From Fulvivirga sp. M361 (GTDB lineage: Bacteria > Bacteroidota > Bacteroidia > Cytophagales > Cyclobacteriaceae), in the NCBI RefSeq assembly GCF_007097395.1, contig NZ_VKDC01000016.1:1-64000 (forward strand): a stretch of 64,000 bases of DNA. The letters are read 5' to 3'. Every line of letters starts with the position of its first letter. The first letter of the stretch is position 1. Both the position numbers and the translations under genes were made by a program. Below the pieces are notes generated by a model, which saw only the letters and a program-made list of their open reading frames with translations, made no database searches and was not told the origin of the DNA. This document shows, piece by piece, positions 26,628 through 36,161 of the stretch.

Positions 26628-29600
26628 TTACAGGAGAATCTCACAATTTACTTCTGGTATTAGTTTTATTTTACTCATCAATTCATTGCTTGGGTTCACC
26701 TTGTACTTGCGCGACATTAGTTCCACAGACATTTTCTCTTCCATGTCCACCAGGTTAAGGTGAAAAGAGCACTCACCTTTGAACTCAGTGCATAGTGTTT
26801 CAATCTGTTCGATCACATTTTCGCTGATCTCATTTAAGTTGACATTGACTTTTACTCCTTTGGTTTTTTTATCCCTGAGATCGTTGAGTATGTCAATGCT
26901 TCTTATCTTAAATTCCAGTCGGTTGTCACCCCATTTTTGTTCTACCACGTTACCCTGTAGGAAGAGAAACCAACCTTGCATCAGGTACTCTTTGAATTTG
27001 ATATAGTCATCACCAAATAGAAAAAACGTAAAGTTGCCATTATAATCTTCCAGTGTTAAGGTTCCAAAAGGTTTACCCCCTTTAGTGGTGCGATGTGCAA
27101 AGGATGATACAATTCCGGCCATTCGTATTTCTTTCCCCTGAAGTGCGGGTAGGTCATTGAGTTCATTTAGTTCAGTGTTGCAAAAATTGTCCATTTCAAA
27201 ACCAAACTTGTCCAGCGGATGGCCTGATATATAGAGACCCACCACCTCTTTTTCAATGTTTAATTTTTCAATATCGCCGAAAGGTTCTATAGGTGGTATC
27301 GTTGGCTTGGGATTTTCCATGCCACTCGCCCCACCAAACAGTGAAGCCTGGGCACTTTCTGCTTCCATTTGCATTTTATTGGCATATTTGATCACTTTCT
27401 CGATCAAAGTAGTATCATTTTCTGCGGCATGCAGGTACTGCCTTCTGTGGTACTCTTCGAAACAATCAAATGCACCTGACATAGCCAGGCACTCAAAAGT
27501 TTTTTTGTTGACCTGTCGCAGGTTTATGCGCTCCGCAAAATCGAAGATGTCCTTGAAAGGTCCATTAGCCTTACGTTCTTCTATGATCGCTTCTACCGCA
27601 GCTTCACCGGATCCTTTAATGGCACCTAAACCAAAGCGTATCTCTCCATCCTTATTTACGGCAAAGTCCTTATAAGATTCATTGACATGAGGGCCCAATA
27701 CTTTTATCCCCAGGTTTCGACACTCTTCCATAAAGAAGGTGACTTTTTCTATATGACTCTGGTTATGGGTGAGCACCGAAGCCATATATTCTGCGGGATA
27801 ATGCGCTTTTAGGTAAGCGGTGTGGTAAGCTACAAGTGAGTAACAGGTGGAGTGAGACTTATTGAAGGCATAAGCCGCAAAGGCCTCCCAGTCTTTCCAG
27901 ACTTTTTCCAATATTTCGGGGTCATGACCATTTTCCTTACCGCCATCTATGAATTTGGGCTTTAATTTTTCCAGCAGGGCAAATATTTTTTTCCCCATTG
28001 CCTTTCTCAGTACATCGGCGTCACCCTTTGAAAAACCTGCCAGTTTTTGAGAAAGTAACATTACCTGCTCCTGATAGACCGTGATACCATAGGTCTCGGC
28101 CAGGTTTTCCTGCATGTCAGGGATGTCATAAGTGATCTCTTCATCCCCGTGCTTTCTGGCTATGAAATTGGGGATATATTCCATCGGGCCAGGGCGGTAA
28201 AGCGCGTTCATTGCGATCAGGTCTTCAAACTTATCAGGCTTGAGAGACCTAAGATGTTTTTGCATCCCGGGTGACTCAAATTGGAACGTACCGTTGGTTA
28301 ATCCTCTTTGGTATAATTCATACGTTTTTTGATCATCAAGGGCTACGGCATCCATGTCAATATCCACACTGTGCCGGGCTTTTATGATCTTAAGTGCTGA
28401 TTTGATGATGGTGAGTGTTTTGAGCCCAAGAAAGTCCATCTTAAGCATACCTGCATTTTCCACCACACTGTTATCGAACTGTGTTACCAGCATTTCAGAG
28501 TCACGTGCTGTAGATACGGGCACAAATTTGGTGAGGTCATCAGGTGTTATAATTACACCACATGCATGGGTACCTGTATTTCTTACAGACCCCTCCAATA
28601 CTTTCGCCTGGTTCAATACTTTTGCTTTCAGGTCAGTGCCTTTGCGCACTCCTTCCAGTTCCTGTACTTCTTTGAACGCTCTGTCCAGTGTGGTACCTGG
28701 CCTTTCAGGCACCAGTTTTGCGAGGTCATTGGCCTCCATTAAAGGCAGCTCCATAACCCGCGCTGCATCACGTATACTGGATTTTGCGGCCATAGTGCCG
28801 TAAGTGATGATCTGGGCTACCTGGTTCTTACCATATTTGTCGATCACATACTGAATTACCTTATCACGACCTTCATCGTCAAAGTCAATATCAATATCTG
28901 GTAATGAAACCCGATCAGGATTAAGAAAACGCTCAAACAGCAGGTCGTAGGCAATCGGGTCTACATTGGTGATCCCGATACAATATGCTACAGCGCTTCC
29001 GGCCGCAGAGCCACGACCCGGGCCTACTGAAACGCCTATTTCACGTGCTTTCCGAGTAAAGTCCTGCACAATAAGGAAATAACCTGGATAACCGGTATTG
29101 CGGATGGTATCTAGTTCAAAGTCCAGACGTTCGGTAATTTCGCTGGTCACTTCATCGTAACGCTCCCTTGCTCCTTCATAGGTAAGGTGCCGCAAGTAGG
29201 CATTTTCTCCTCGTTTCCCACCATCTTCTTCATCCTGTGGGTCTTTGAACTTATCAGGAATATCAAAAGCCGGAAGCAGCACGTCCCGGTCAAGCTTGTA
29301 TTCTTCAATTTTTCCAATTAGTTCGTTCAGGTTACGTATCGCTTCAGGCACGTCGCTGAAAAGCGTTTTCATCTCATCCTGTGATTTGAAATAATACTCA
29401 TGGTTCGGAAACCCAAAACGGTAGCCACGTCCTCGTCCAATGGGGGTAGACTTCATTTCACCCTCTTTCACACAAAGTAAAACGTCATGTGCTTCCGAGT
29501 CCTGTTCATTGAGGTAATACACATCGTTAGCAGCAATTACTTTAACGTGATACTTTCGGGCGAATGCTAACAGGACTTCATTGACCCTGTTTTCTTCCTC

Positions 29601-30857
29601 CAGGCCATGACGGATCAGCTCTACATAAAAGTCTTCTTTAAATACTTCCAGGTACCATTGAAATGCTTCTTCTGCCTGGTGTTCTCCCACATTAAGCACA
29701 AGAGAAGGTATTTCCGAATAAAGTCCGCCTGTAAGAGCTATTACACCTTCTGAGTATTCCTTTATCAGCGCCTTATCTATTCTGGGGTAAATGCCATAAA
29801 GCCCTTCTATATATCCTAGTGAACTGAGTTTTGCCAGGTTATGATAGCCACTTTTATTTTTTGCGAGGAGTACCTGGTTGTACCGTTTGTCAGGATTGTC
29901 CTTCGTGAATTTTAATTTCAGACGTTCTTCAGCCACATAAAACTCACAACCAACAATAGGCTTTATTTCATTGTTCAGAGCTTCCCTCACAAATTTAAAG
30001 GCCCCGAACATATTGCCCAGGTCAGTGATGGCTACTGCAGGCATATCATACTCTTTGGCCTTGGCTATGATACCCTTGATGTTAGGTACCGCTTGTAGTA
30101 CAGAGTATTGAGAATGTACATGCAAATGAACATAGGGTTCTTCAATTTTTTCGGCTGCCGTTCGGTCACCCCCTAGTCCGCTCGAAGCCTTTTTTTCCTT
30201 TTTAGCAAAATTAGCATCGTCCAGGACCGGCGCTTCATAATGTACCTCTTCCGGTAAAATTCCTTCCTGTGGCTTTACTACTTTTTCAGTGATAAGACCG
30301 AAAAAACATTTTGTAGTGGCATCTACGTCATATGCAGCATCGTGTGCGTCACCAAACCCTACACCAAAAAGCTTTTCATGCAGTTCAATCAGCTTGGGAG
30401 CTTTTAACCGGCCACCGAGACCTCCTTTAAGCTGGCAGTAGTCAATCGATACTTCGGCAGTGTCTATCTTTTCGAAATCCTGAAGGTCATTTCCTCGTGG
30501 TTCCTGTTCGATCCGTACGAATTCAGCGCCAACAATCCTGTTGTCAAAATCAATATTATGCCCGACAACTATCTGTGCTTTTTCAAGGTCCTTTGAAAAA
30601 GTTTCCAGCACTTCTTTTAAGTCATGCCCTTCTTCCAGAGCTCTTTTGGTAGAGATACCGTGAATCTTTTCCGCATTATAAGGAATGGTGTAACCTTCCG
30701 GTCTTACAATCAGGTTATGGTTGGAAAGCAATTTACCATGTGCATCGTGCAACTGCCATGCGATCTGTACCATTCTGGGCCAGTTATCAAGATCGGTAAT
30801 AGGTGCAGTATAATTGTGCGGTAAGCCGGTGGTTTCCGTGTCAAAGATCAGGTACAT
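26628..30857 (-). CDS. dnaE: DNA polymerase III alpha subunit with fused N-terminal proofreading exonuclease
   Basis: 1409 residues. The first 190 are a DnaQ-like 3'-5' exonuclease: FDTETTG (DxE), VGHNIDFDNRIVG and DAHDAAYDVDAT. A PHP domain (about 245-480, starting VHLHVHSQYSVLQ) follows. The polymerase core has PDIDIDFDDEGRDKVI with the catalytic Asp residues, and GRGSAAGSAVAYCIG. A helix-hairpin-helix part and an OB fold (about 1230-1320, RMAGIVSSF) end the protein. The length exceeds typical DnaE (about 1160-1200) by the exonuclease. Replicative polymerase by family. Confidence 0.95.
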   Translation of the reverse strand: MYLIFDTETTGLPHNYTAPITDLDNWPRMVQIAWQLHDAHGKLLSNHNLIVRPEGYTIPYNAEKIHGISTKRALEEGHDLKEVLETFSKDLEKAQIVVGHNIDFDNRIVGAEFVRIEQEPRGNDLQDFEKIDTAEVSIDYCQLKGGLGGRLKAPKLIELHEKLFGVGFGDAHDAAYDVDATTKCFFGLITEKVVKPQEGILPEEVHYEAPVLDDANFAKKEKKASSGLGGDRTAAEKIEEPYVHLHVHSQYSVLQAVPNIKGIIAKAKEYDMPAVAITDLGNMFGAFKFVREALNNEIKPIVGCEFYVAEERLKLKFTKDNPDKRYNQVLLAKNKSGYHNLAKLSSLGYIEGLYGIYPRIDKALIKEYSEGVIALTGGLYSEIPSLVLNVGEHQAEEAFQWYLEVFKEDFYVELIRHGLEEENRVNEVLLAFARKYHVKVIAANDVYYLNEQDSEAHDVLLCVKEGEMKSTPIGRGRGYRFGFPNHEYYFKSQDEMKTLFSDVPEAIRNLNELIGKIEEYKLDRDVLLPAFDIPDKFKDPQDEEDGGKRGENAYLRHLTYEGARERYDEVTSEITERLDFELDTIRNTGYPGYFLIVQDFTRKAREIGVSVGPGRGSAAGSAVAYCIGITNVDPIAYDLLFERFLNPDRVSLPDIDIDFDDEGRDKVIQYVIDKYGKNQVAQIITYGTMAAKSSIRDAARVMELPLMEANDLAKLVPERPGTTLDRAFKEVQELEGVRKGTDLKAKVLNQAKVLEGSVRNTGTHACGVIITPDDLTKFVPVSTARDSEMLVTQFDNSVVENAGMLKMDFLGLKTLTIIKSALKIIKARHSVDIDMDAVALDDQKTYELYQRGLTNGTFQFESPGMQKHLRSLKPDKFEDLIAMNALYRPGPMEYIPNFIARKHGDEEITYDIPDMQENLAETYGITVYQEQVMLLSQKLAGFSKGDADVLRKAMGKKIFALLEKLKPKFIDGGKENGHDPEILEKVWKDWEAFAAYAFNKSHSTCYSLVAYHTAYLKAHYPAEYMASVLTHNQSHIEKVTFFMEECRNLGIKVLGPHVNESYKDFAVNKDGEIRFGLGAIKGSGEAAVEAIIEERKANGPFKDIFDFAERINLRQVNKKTFECLAMSGAFDCFEEYHRRQYLHAAENDTTLIEKVIKYANKMQMEAESAQASLFGGASGMENPKPTIPPIEPFGDIEKLNIEKEVVGLYISGHPLDKFGFEMDNFCNTELNELNDLPALQGKEIRMAGIVSSFAHRTTKGGKPFGTLTLEDYNGNFTFFLFGDDYIKFKEYLMQGWFLFLQGNVVEQKWGDNRLEFKIRSIDILNDLRDKKTKGVKVNVNLNEISENVIEQIETLCTEFKGECSFHLNLVDMEEKMSVELMSRKYKVNPSNELMSKIKLIPEVNCEILL

Positions 30858-31022
30858 ATTGCAAGGTTTGTAGTGGTTCGCAAAGCTGTGATACTTTGCT
30901 CAGTTAAAGTTCGTAAAATTTCAGCGAACACCAGAGACACCGGGCGAAATTACATACATTCTTCGGGCTGAAAATTCAAATAGTATTAACCTCAGGAATG
31001 AATAATCTGACCAATACAATTT

Positions 31023-31607
31023 TTATTTTCCGTTAGATGATCTGTCATTCGTGCCGATCAGCGATTTGACTTTGATAAGTCTGCTACAAAAGTCAATCCT
31101 GATCTCATCATCATAATAAAAGATCTCCATCTTTTTATACCTATTACCGGAAGGAGTTTTGTAGACCTCTATTTCGCTTTTTTCCAGGTTAATGATCCAG
31201 TATTCGGGCAGCCTGGCCGAAGCGTAAAGCGGAAGCTTTATTTCTTTGTCATAAGCATAAGTAGAATCTGATACTTCTATGACGATCCGCACATCTTTGG
31301 GCTGAGGGTGATGGTCAGCGTAATAATCATTTTGATATTTCAGTAGTGTGATATCAGGCTCCGGCTCATTCAGATCATTGATCCGGATAGGGTTTTGAAT
31401 GTTAACAATGGCGTCTTTCTTTATTAACTCGCTAAGAACATTGTTCATTCTCATTACCACTGATGCATGCCTGCTACCTATCGGACTCATTTCAAGTATC
31501 TCCCCATGTATCAACTCCACACGGTCCTTATCAGTTAATATACCCGCCTCAGCCATGCTGTAATATTCTTCTACATTAATTAATCTACGAGAAGGTTGTA
31601 TAGGCAT
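31023..31607 (-). CDS. Uma2-family PD-(D/E)xK-type protein
   Basis: 194 residues. LINVEEYYSMAEAGILTDKDRVELIHGEI and the segment EPDITLL plus VRIVIEVSDST are Uma2/DUF820 motifs: the Asp of EPDI and the Glu of IVIEV are nuclease-fold residues. The C-terminal WIINLEKSEIEVYKTPSG is also typical. Members are abundant in this phylum, and their function is not well known. No partner gene is close. Confidence 0.85.
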   Translation of the reverse strand: MPIQPSRRLINVEEYYSMAEAGILTDKDRVELIHGEILEMSPIGSRHASVVMRMNNVLSELIKKDAIVNIQNPIRINDLNEPEPDITLLKYQNDYYADHHPQPKDVRIVIEVSDSTYAYDKEIKLPLYASARLPEYWIINLEKSEIEVYKTPSGNRYKKMEIFYYDDEIRIDFCSRLIKVKSLIGTNDRSSNGK

Positions 31608-31836
31608 TAGATACTGTTTTTTGATATCCAGCTTTTTACAGCAATGATTTTACCATTGTCAGCGTATGATATGGTGCTTAGACCTTTAAAAGGTATATAA
31701 AGTTAACAAGCCTTACAGCACAGACTAATAATATTTGCAATTTATTTTAATCTGCTACTCAAATTTACGCATGTAATGGACACGTACTCTTTGAACATTC
31801 CTGATTTTCAAATGACTTATATTACGGGAGGAAAGG

Positions 31837-32469
31837 TTAACGGACTATCGGTATATAAACCACCTTTTTGGTATCAAAAAAAGGATCACTAAAGTATTCG
31901 GAAAGTGAAATAGACTGATAAGGGAGCCTGGATTCTTTTAATTCTTCTTTTAAGTCACCTCCCTTTAAGTAAAGGACACCATTATTGAGTTCATTGAATG
32001 AATCTGGGGCAAATTTGCTTTTTATCCACTGATAGAATGGTTTCATTCGGGTGACAGCCCTGCTTACCACGAAATGATATTTTTCAGTAACCTGCTCCGC
32101 CCGGGTCTGCTCAGCAGTGACATTTTTCAAACCAAGAGCATCTTTTACCTCGTTAACCACCTTGATTTTTTTACCAATTGAATCCACCAGGTGGAACTGG
32201 CACTTAGGAAAAAGTATGGCCAATGGTATGCCCGGAAAACCACCTCCGGTTCCTACATCTAATATTTTTGTGCCTGGTTTGAAATCTATGACCTTAGCAA
32301 TCCCCAGTGAATGGAGTACATGCCTGACATATAATTCATCAATATCCTTACGGGAGACAACGTTGATTTTTTCGTTCCATTCTTTGTAAAGGCTTTCTAA
32401 CCGGGTGAACTGGTCTTTTTGTACCGTTGAAAGTGCAGGGAAGTGTTCAAATAAAATATCAGCGGACAT
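31837..32469 (-). CDS. rsmG: 16S rRNA (guanine-527 N7) methyltransferase
   Basis: 210 residues. The SAM-binding loop is ILDVGTGGGFPGIPLAILFP, typical of RsmG (GidB). YVRHVLHSLGIAKVI and FHLVDSIGKKIKVV are further family motifs, and VVSRAV occurs near residue 133. It methylates G527 of 16S rRNA. It stands alone between the GNAT and Uma2 genes. Confidence 0.94.
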   Translation of the reverse strand: MSADILFEHFPALSTVQKDQFTRLESLYKEWNEKINVVSRKDIDELYVRHVLHSLGIAKVIDFKPGTKILDVGTGGGFPGIPLAILFPKCQFHLVDSIGKKIKVVNEVKDALGLKNVTAEQTRAEQVTEKYHFVVSRAVTRMKPFYQWIKSKFAPDSFNELNNGVLYLKGGDLKEELKESRLPYQSISLSEYFSDPFFDTKKVVYIPIVR

Positions 32470-32594
32470 AATAGGGATAAGATGGTTTTATGAAATTACT
32501 GCTTAGGGCGCCCATGATTAAGCATTTTGATTTGTGGTTTTACTTTTATTTGCGTGAAATGATCCCCGTTTAACCTTGTATGGATGATGTGTGG

Positions 32595-33053
32595 TTAAAG
32601 GTGAAAGCCAAGTTCCTTTTCAAGCACAATACGATTGTCCCTGACCCTAGGATATGAAATTACATTTATAATATTAAAATCATTTTGCAACGCAAATATG
32701 AGCATAGGTTTGAGGTAATTCCGGGTCTTGAGCCGGATACGGTCATATCCATTTTTTATGGCCCAGTTTTCTTGATAATCGGCTAGTTTCTGAGCTACTC
32801 CCAGTTTTCTGAAAGAAGGTATTACTGCACCCATCCAGCTGTAAAAAGAGCCGTCCTCATCTTTGTCATATCCTACTTTGAATCCTGCCGGTTTACCATT
32901 ATAGGAAGCTACTAACACCAGAGATTTCTTGCTCTTTAACCTGGTGATATACTCCTCTTCGGGGTATGAATTTTTAAATTCGGGAACCTGCAAAGATAGA
33001 TTTACTACTTCTTTTATCGTACCCTGATAAATGGTAACACTCCGTAATGGCAA
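32595..33053 (-). CDS. GNAT-family N-acetyltransferase
   Basis: 152 residues. FYSWMGAVIPSFRKLGVAQKLADYQENWA is motif A with the acetyl-CoA loop RKLGVA; RIRLKTRNYLKPMLIFALQNDF follows as motif B. The N-terminus has an Arg/Lys-rich region. It follows the sigma factor by 24 bp on the same strand and is probably in the same unit. The substrate is unknown. Confidence 0.85.
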   Translation of the reverse strand: MPLRSVTIYQGTIKEVVNLSLQVPEFKNSYPEEEYITRLKSKKSLVLVASYNGKPAGFKVGYDKDEDGSFYSWMGAVIPSFRKLGVAQKLADYQENWAIKNGYDRIRLKTRNYLKPMLIFALQNDFNIINVISYPRVRDNRIVLEKELGFHL

Positions 33054-33077
33054 TGTCTGAAACTTTTTTGTTACTGA

Positions 33078-33686
33078 TCAGATGTGTTCCTTTTTATTCT
33101 TAACCAGGTCATACATAAGTTCTCTGGCACGGTGTAATTGTGCCTTAACTGTACCTAGCGGAGCATCTAATTCTTTGGCAATTTCTTCGTAAGAGAGTTC
33201 TTCAAAATAGCGCAACTTTACTAACCGCTGGTACTTGGCCGGCAGTTTTGTGACAAACAACTGTATAAGCTCAATCTTTTGACTTTTAATAGCTTCTTCC
33301 TGAGGGTTTAAATTTTTGTCTTCTACATCTATTTGGACAGCCTCTCCGTTATCATCAGTAAATGATGTATCCAGGCTCATCGTTTCCAGTCTTTTCTTTC
33401 TAATAAAATCAATGGCATTATTCGTAGCAATTCTAAAGAGCCAGGTGCTAAATGTGTAGTCTTTTTTGAAGCGATGCAAATTTTTGAATGCCTTGGCAAA
33501 AGCTTCTATGGTCAGGTCTTCTGCATCGTCCACATTACGTACCATTTTGAGTACCATATGGTATACAGGCCGTTTGTAACGCTCCATGAGCATAGCAAAA
33601 GCCTGCTCATCATCTTCTTTGACTGCCTGATCAATAAGCTTAAAATCTTCGAGTGCTTTATCCGAGAACTGCTTTTTTAAATCCAT
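33078..33686 (-). CDS. ECF-type RNA polymerase sigma factor
   Basis: 202 residues. Sigma-2 region: YKRPVYHMVLKMVRNVDDAEDLTIEAFAKAFKNLHRF, with TFSTWLFRIATNNAIDFIRKKR. Sigma-4 region: LPAKYQRLVKLRYFEELSYEEIAKELDAPLGTVKAQLHRARELM. No anti-sigma factor is encoded next to it, unlike many ECF genes, so control may be transcriptional or by a distant partner. Its start overlaps the end of the glycosyltransferase gene by 10 bp. Confidence 0.9.
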   Translation of the reverse strand: MDLKKQFSDKALEDFKLIDQAVKEDDEQAFAMLMERYKRPVYHMVLKMVRNVDDAEDLTIEAFAKAFKNLHRFKKDYTFSTWLFRIATNNAIDFIRKKRLETMSLDTSFTDDNGEAVQIDVEDKNLNPQEEAIKSQKIELIQLFVTKLPAKYQRLVKLRYFEELSYEEIAKELDAPLGTVKAQLHRARELMYDLVKNKKEHI

Positions 33687-34783
33687 CTAACCTTTTTTGT
33701 GCACAAGGCTGTTATACCCACCAGACTGTAATAAATCGCAAAAGAACACTCTAAAATCAGTAATCCTGCAATTTTGAATTGCTCTCCCAGCGCTTTGCAT
33801 GCCAACATAAACGTAACATGTAGCACTAAAGTTCTTACTAAAAAACCACCAATTATCAAGCTTAGTTCAATTCTAAGCATCCCTAATGAGATTAACAAAA
33901 CCCAGCTTAATAAATGACTTATCGAAAATAAAGACAAAATGGTTTTGCTCTTGCCAGAGTAGTGCCTGCCTACTGAAAGATGTCTTAACTTTTGTTTGAA
34001 AAAAGCCTTGTAGGTGGTTTTGGGAATGGAACAGATAGTGGCTTCATAACCAATGACTACTGAAGTGTTCTCTGCATGAGCATTTTTGTTGATGAAGAGA
34101 TCGTCGTCCCCACCCGTTACATTTTGATAGCCGTGAAAACCTTTATTTTTCAGGAAAAGTTTTTTTGAATACCCCATGTTACGACCCACTCCCATATATG
34201 GGAACCTTGTCATAGCCAACCCTAAATACTGTATGGCTGTCCAAAGCGTTTCAAAACGAATGAAATAATTGAGGAAACCTGGGAGTTGTTCATAACCGGA
34301 ATATCCTAGTACCACTTTTTTCTTGGTATCAAAACCAGCTGACATAGCCGTTAACCATTGGTCAGACTTGGGCCGGCAGTCAGCATCCGTAAACAGAATA
34401 TGATCATGTTGTGCGCCTTTGATCCCTAGCGTAATGGCATATTTTTTTCCATCCAGATGCTCGGGCTTATAATCTACCTGTATGATCTTAATACCTTCTT
34501 GCGAAGCATAGTTTTCTCTGAACCAGTCTACTGTGTCATCCGTTGACCGGTCATTTACAAGGACCACTTCAAATTCAGGGTGTTGTTGATCAAGTAATAA
34601 TGGAATGAGCTTTTTCAGATTTTCCTGCTCATTACGCGCACATACCACTACTGAGACCGGTTGTATCGTGGTGTTTTGTGGTTTGACATAACTTTTAAAC
34701 TTATAACCAAAGATCAAAAGATAGACTAGCTGGACCGTTATTGACGAAAAAAAAAGGATGAGTAAAAAAATGTTAAGTGCCAT
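33677..34783 (-). CDS. family 2 glycosyltransferase with C-terminal membrane segments
   Basis: 368 residues from the ATG at 34783 (MALNIFLLILFFSS). The frame is open for 93 codons upstream, but that part overlaps tgt and lacks family sequence. A membrane anchor (about 3-28) precedes a GT2 domain: SVVVCARNEQENLKKLIPLL, LVNDRSTDDTVDWF, ILFTDADCRPKSDQWL (DxD-like) and GGDDDLFINKNA. QKLRHLSVG near residue 270 is an (R/Q)xxRW-like motif. Two or three membrane segments end the protein. The product is probably a cell-surface glycan or lipid. Confidence 0.85.
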   Translation of the reverse strand: MALNIFLLILFFSSITVQLVYLLIFGYKFKSYVKPQNTTIQPVSVVVCARNEQENLKKLIPLLLDQQHPEFEVVLVNDRSTDDTVDWFRENYASQEGIKIIQVDYKPEHLDGKKYAITLGIKGAQHDHILFTDADCRPKSDQWLTAMSAGFDTKKKVVLGYSGYEQLPGFLNYFIRFETLWTAIQYLGLAMTRFPYMGVGRNMGYSKKLFLKNKGFHGYQNVTGGDDDLFINKNAHAENTSVVIGYEATICSIPKTTYKAFFKQKLRHLSVGRHYSGKSKTILSLFSISHLLSWVLLISLGMLRIELSLIIGGFLVRTLVLHVTFMLACKALGEQFKIAGLLILECSFAIYYSLVGITALCTKKVRWI

Positions 34784-34938
34784 ACTTACAGATGAAAAGC
34801 GCCAAATATAGAAGAATTTATGACAATGCTGCTTATTAGATATCCAAATGAGGAAATGTTTTTTTGAGTAATGAAATATACCTGGTATCAGTAAAATACC
34901 GCACCTGAGGGTAGCTAGGCATTCCATAGAATAAATTC

Positions 34939-34946
34939 TATTTTTG
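34939..34946 (+). promoter_or_regulatory. -7 box of the tgt promoter
   Basis: TATTTTTG matches TAnnTTTG exactly and lies 10 bp before the ATG at 34956, so the transcript would have a very short leader or none. No -33 box was found at the usual distance. Confidence 0.4.
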
Positions 34947-34955
34947 CCGCCAATT

Positions 34956-36086
34956 ATGAAATTTGAAATACAGGGAGCAGATAGCAATAGTAAAGCCAGG
35001 GCAGGTAAAGTGACTACTGACCACGGTGACATTCTAACACCTATATTTATGCCTGTAGGCACTGCGGGGTCTGTGAAGGCAGTTCACCAGCGTGAGTTGG
35101 AAAATGACATTAAAGCGCAAATAATATTAGGGAATACCTATCACTTATACCTGAGGCCCGGACTGGATATTATCGAAAGCGCCGGGGGGCTCCATGCTTT
35201 TAACGGATGGCGTAAACCTATCTTAACGGATAGTGGCGGATACCAGGTCTATTCTCTGGCCGATTCCCGTAAGATCAAAGAGGAAGGTGTTACCTTTCAA
35301 TCACATATAGATGGCTCTAAACACGTTTTTACTCCTGAAAATGTGATGGATATTCAGCGGACTATTGGAGCGGACATCATTATGGCTTTTGATGAGTGCA
35401 CCCCTTATCCATGTGATTACCAATATGCTAAAGATTCAATGCATATGACCCATAGGTGGTTAGAGCGATGTTGTCATCGATTTGATGCTACGGAAGGAAA
35501 ATACGGATACAATCAAACGTTATTCCCCATAGTGCAAGGGAGCGTTTATAAAGACCTGCGGAAAGAAGCCGCAGAAACCGTGGCTTCATTTGGCAGGGAA
35601 GGCAATGCCATTGGCGGGTTATCGGTAGGAGAACCTGCTGAAATGATGTATGAAATGACCGAGCTGGTCTGCGATATTCTACCTGTAGATAAACCGCGTT
35701 ATTTAATGGGAGTAGGTACACCGGCTAATCTTTTGGAATGCATAGCTTTAGGCATAGATATGTTTGATTGCGTAATGCCAACAAGAAATGCACGTAATGG
35801 AATGTTGTTTACCTCAGAAGGTATAATCAACATTAAGAATAAAAAGTGGGAAGGTGACCATGGTCCCATCGACCCTGAATTGGGTGGATATGTGGATACA
35901 TTCTATTCACGGGCTTATTTGAGACACCTGATCATGAGTAAAGAGATTTTAGGTGCACAGATAGCGAGTATACATAATTTGACTTTTTACCTTTGGCTGA
36001 TGAACAGCGCGCGTGAAGAAATACAAAAAGGTACGTTTTTTGATTGGAAGAGTGGAATGGTAGAAAAGGTAAATAGAAGATTGTGA
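34956..36086 (+). CDS. tgt: queuine tRNA-ribosyltransferase
   Basis: 376 residues from the ATG at 34956. ILTDSGGYQVYSLAD contains the catalytic Asp region, MAFDECTPYPCDY and GNAIGGLSVGEP are substrate-binding motifs, and FDCVMPTRNARNG holds the nucleophile Asp. The expected C-terminal zinc ligands of the CxCxxC type are not obvious; the C-terminus runs FYSRAYLRHLIMSKEILGAQIASIHNL, as in bacterial Tgt. It exchanges guanine for preQ1 at position 34 of tRNAs. Confidence 0.93.
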   Translation: MKFEIQGADSNSKARAGKVTTDHGDILTPIFMPVGTAGSVKAVHQRELENDIKAQIILGNTYHLYLRPGLDIIESAGGLHAFNGWRKPILTDSGGYQVYSLADSRKIKEEGVTFQSHIDGSKHVFTPENVMDIQRTIGADIIMAFDECTPYPCDYQYAKDSMHMTHRWLERCCHRFDATEGKYGYNQTLFPIVQGSVYKDLRKEAAETVASFGREGNAIGGLSVGEPAEMMYEMTELVCDILPVDKPRYLMGVGTPANLLECIALGIDMFDCVMPTRNARNGMLFTSEGIINIKNKKWEGDHGPIDPELGGYVDTFYSRAYLRHLIMSKEILGAQIASIHNLTFYLWLMNSAREEIQKGTFFDWKSGMVEKVNRRL

Positions 36087-36161
36087 TGAATAAAAGTATG
36101 GAAGACAGCTTTTTTTATCGCTTTTGTAGCATTATACAGATCAGTAAAAGTTAGAGGTACA

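Noticed and set aside
34784-35062. Upstream extension of the glycosyltransferase frame
   Set aside because: It overlaps tgt, has no family sequence, and the membrane anchor starts at the ATG at 34783.
35854-35867. GTGACCATGGTCCC, close to the operator palindrome at 9865
   Set aside because: It lies deep within the tgt coding region and breaks the right arm, so it is a chance match.
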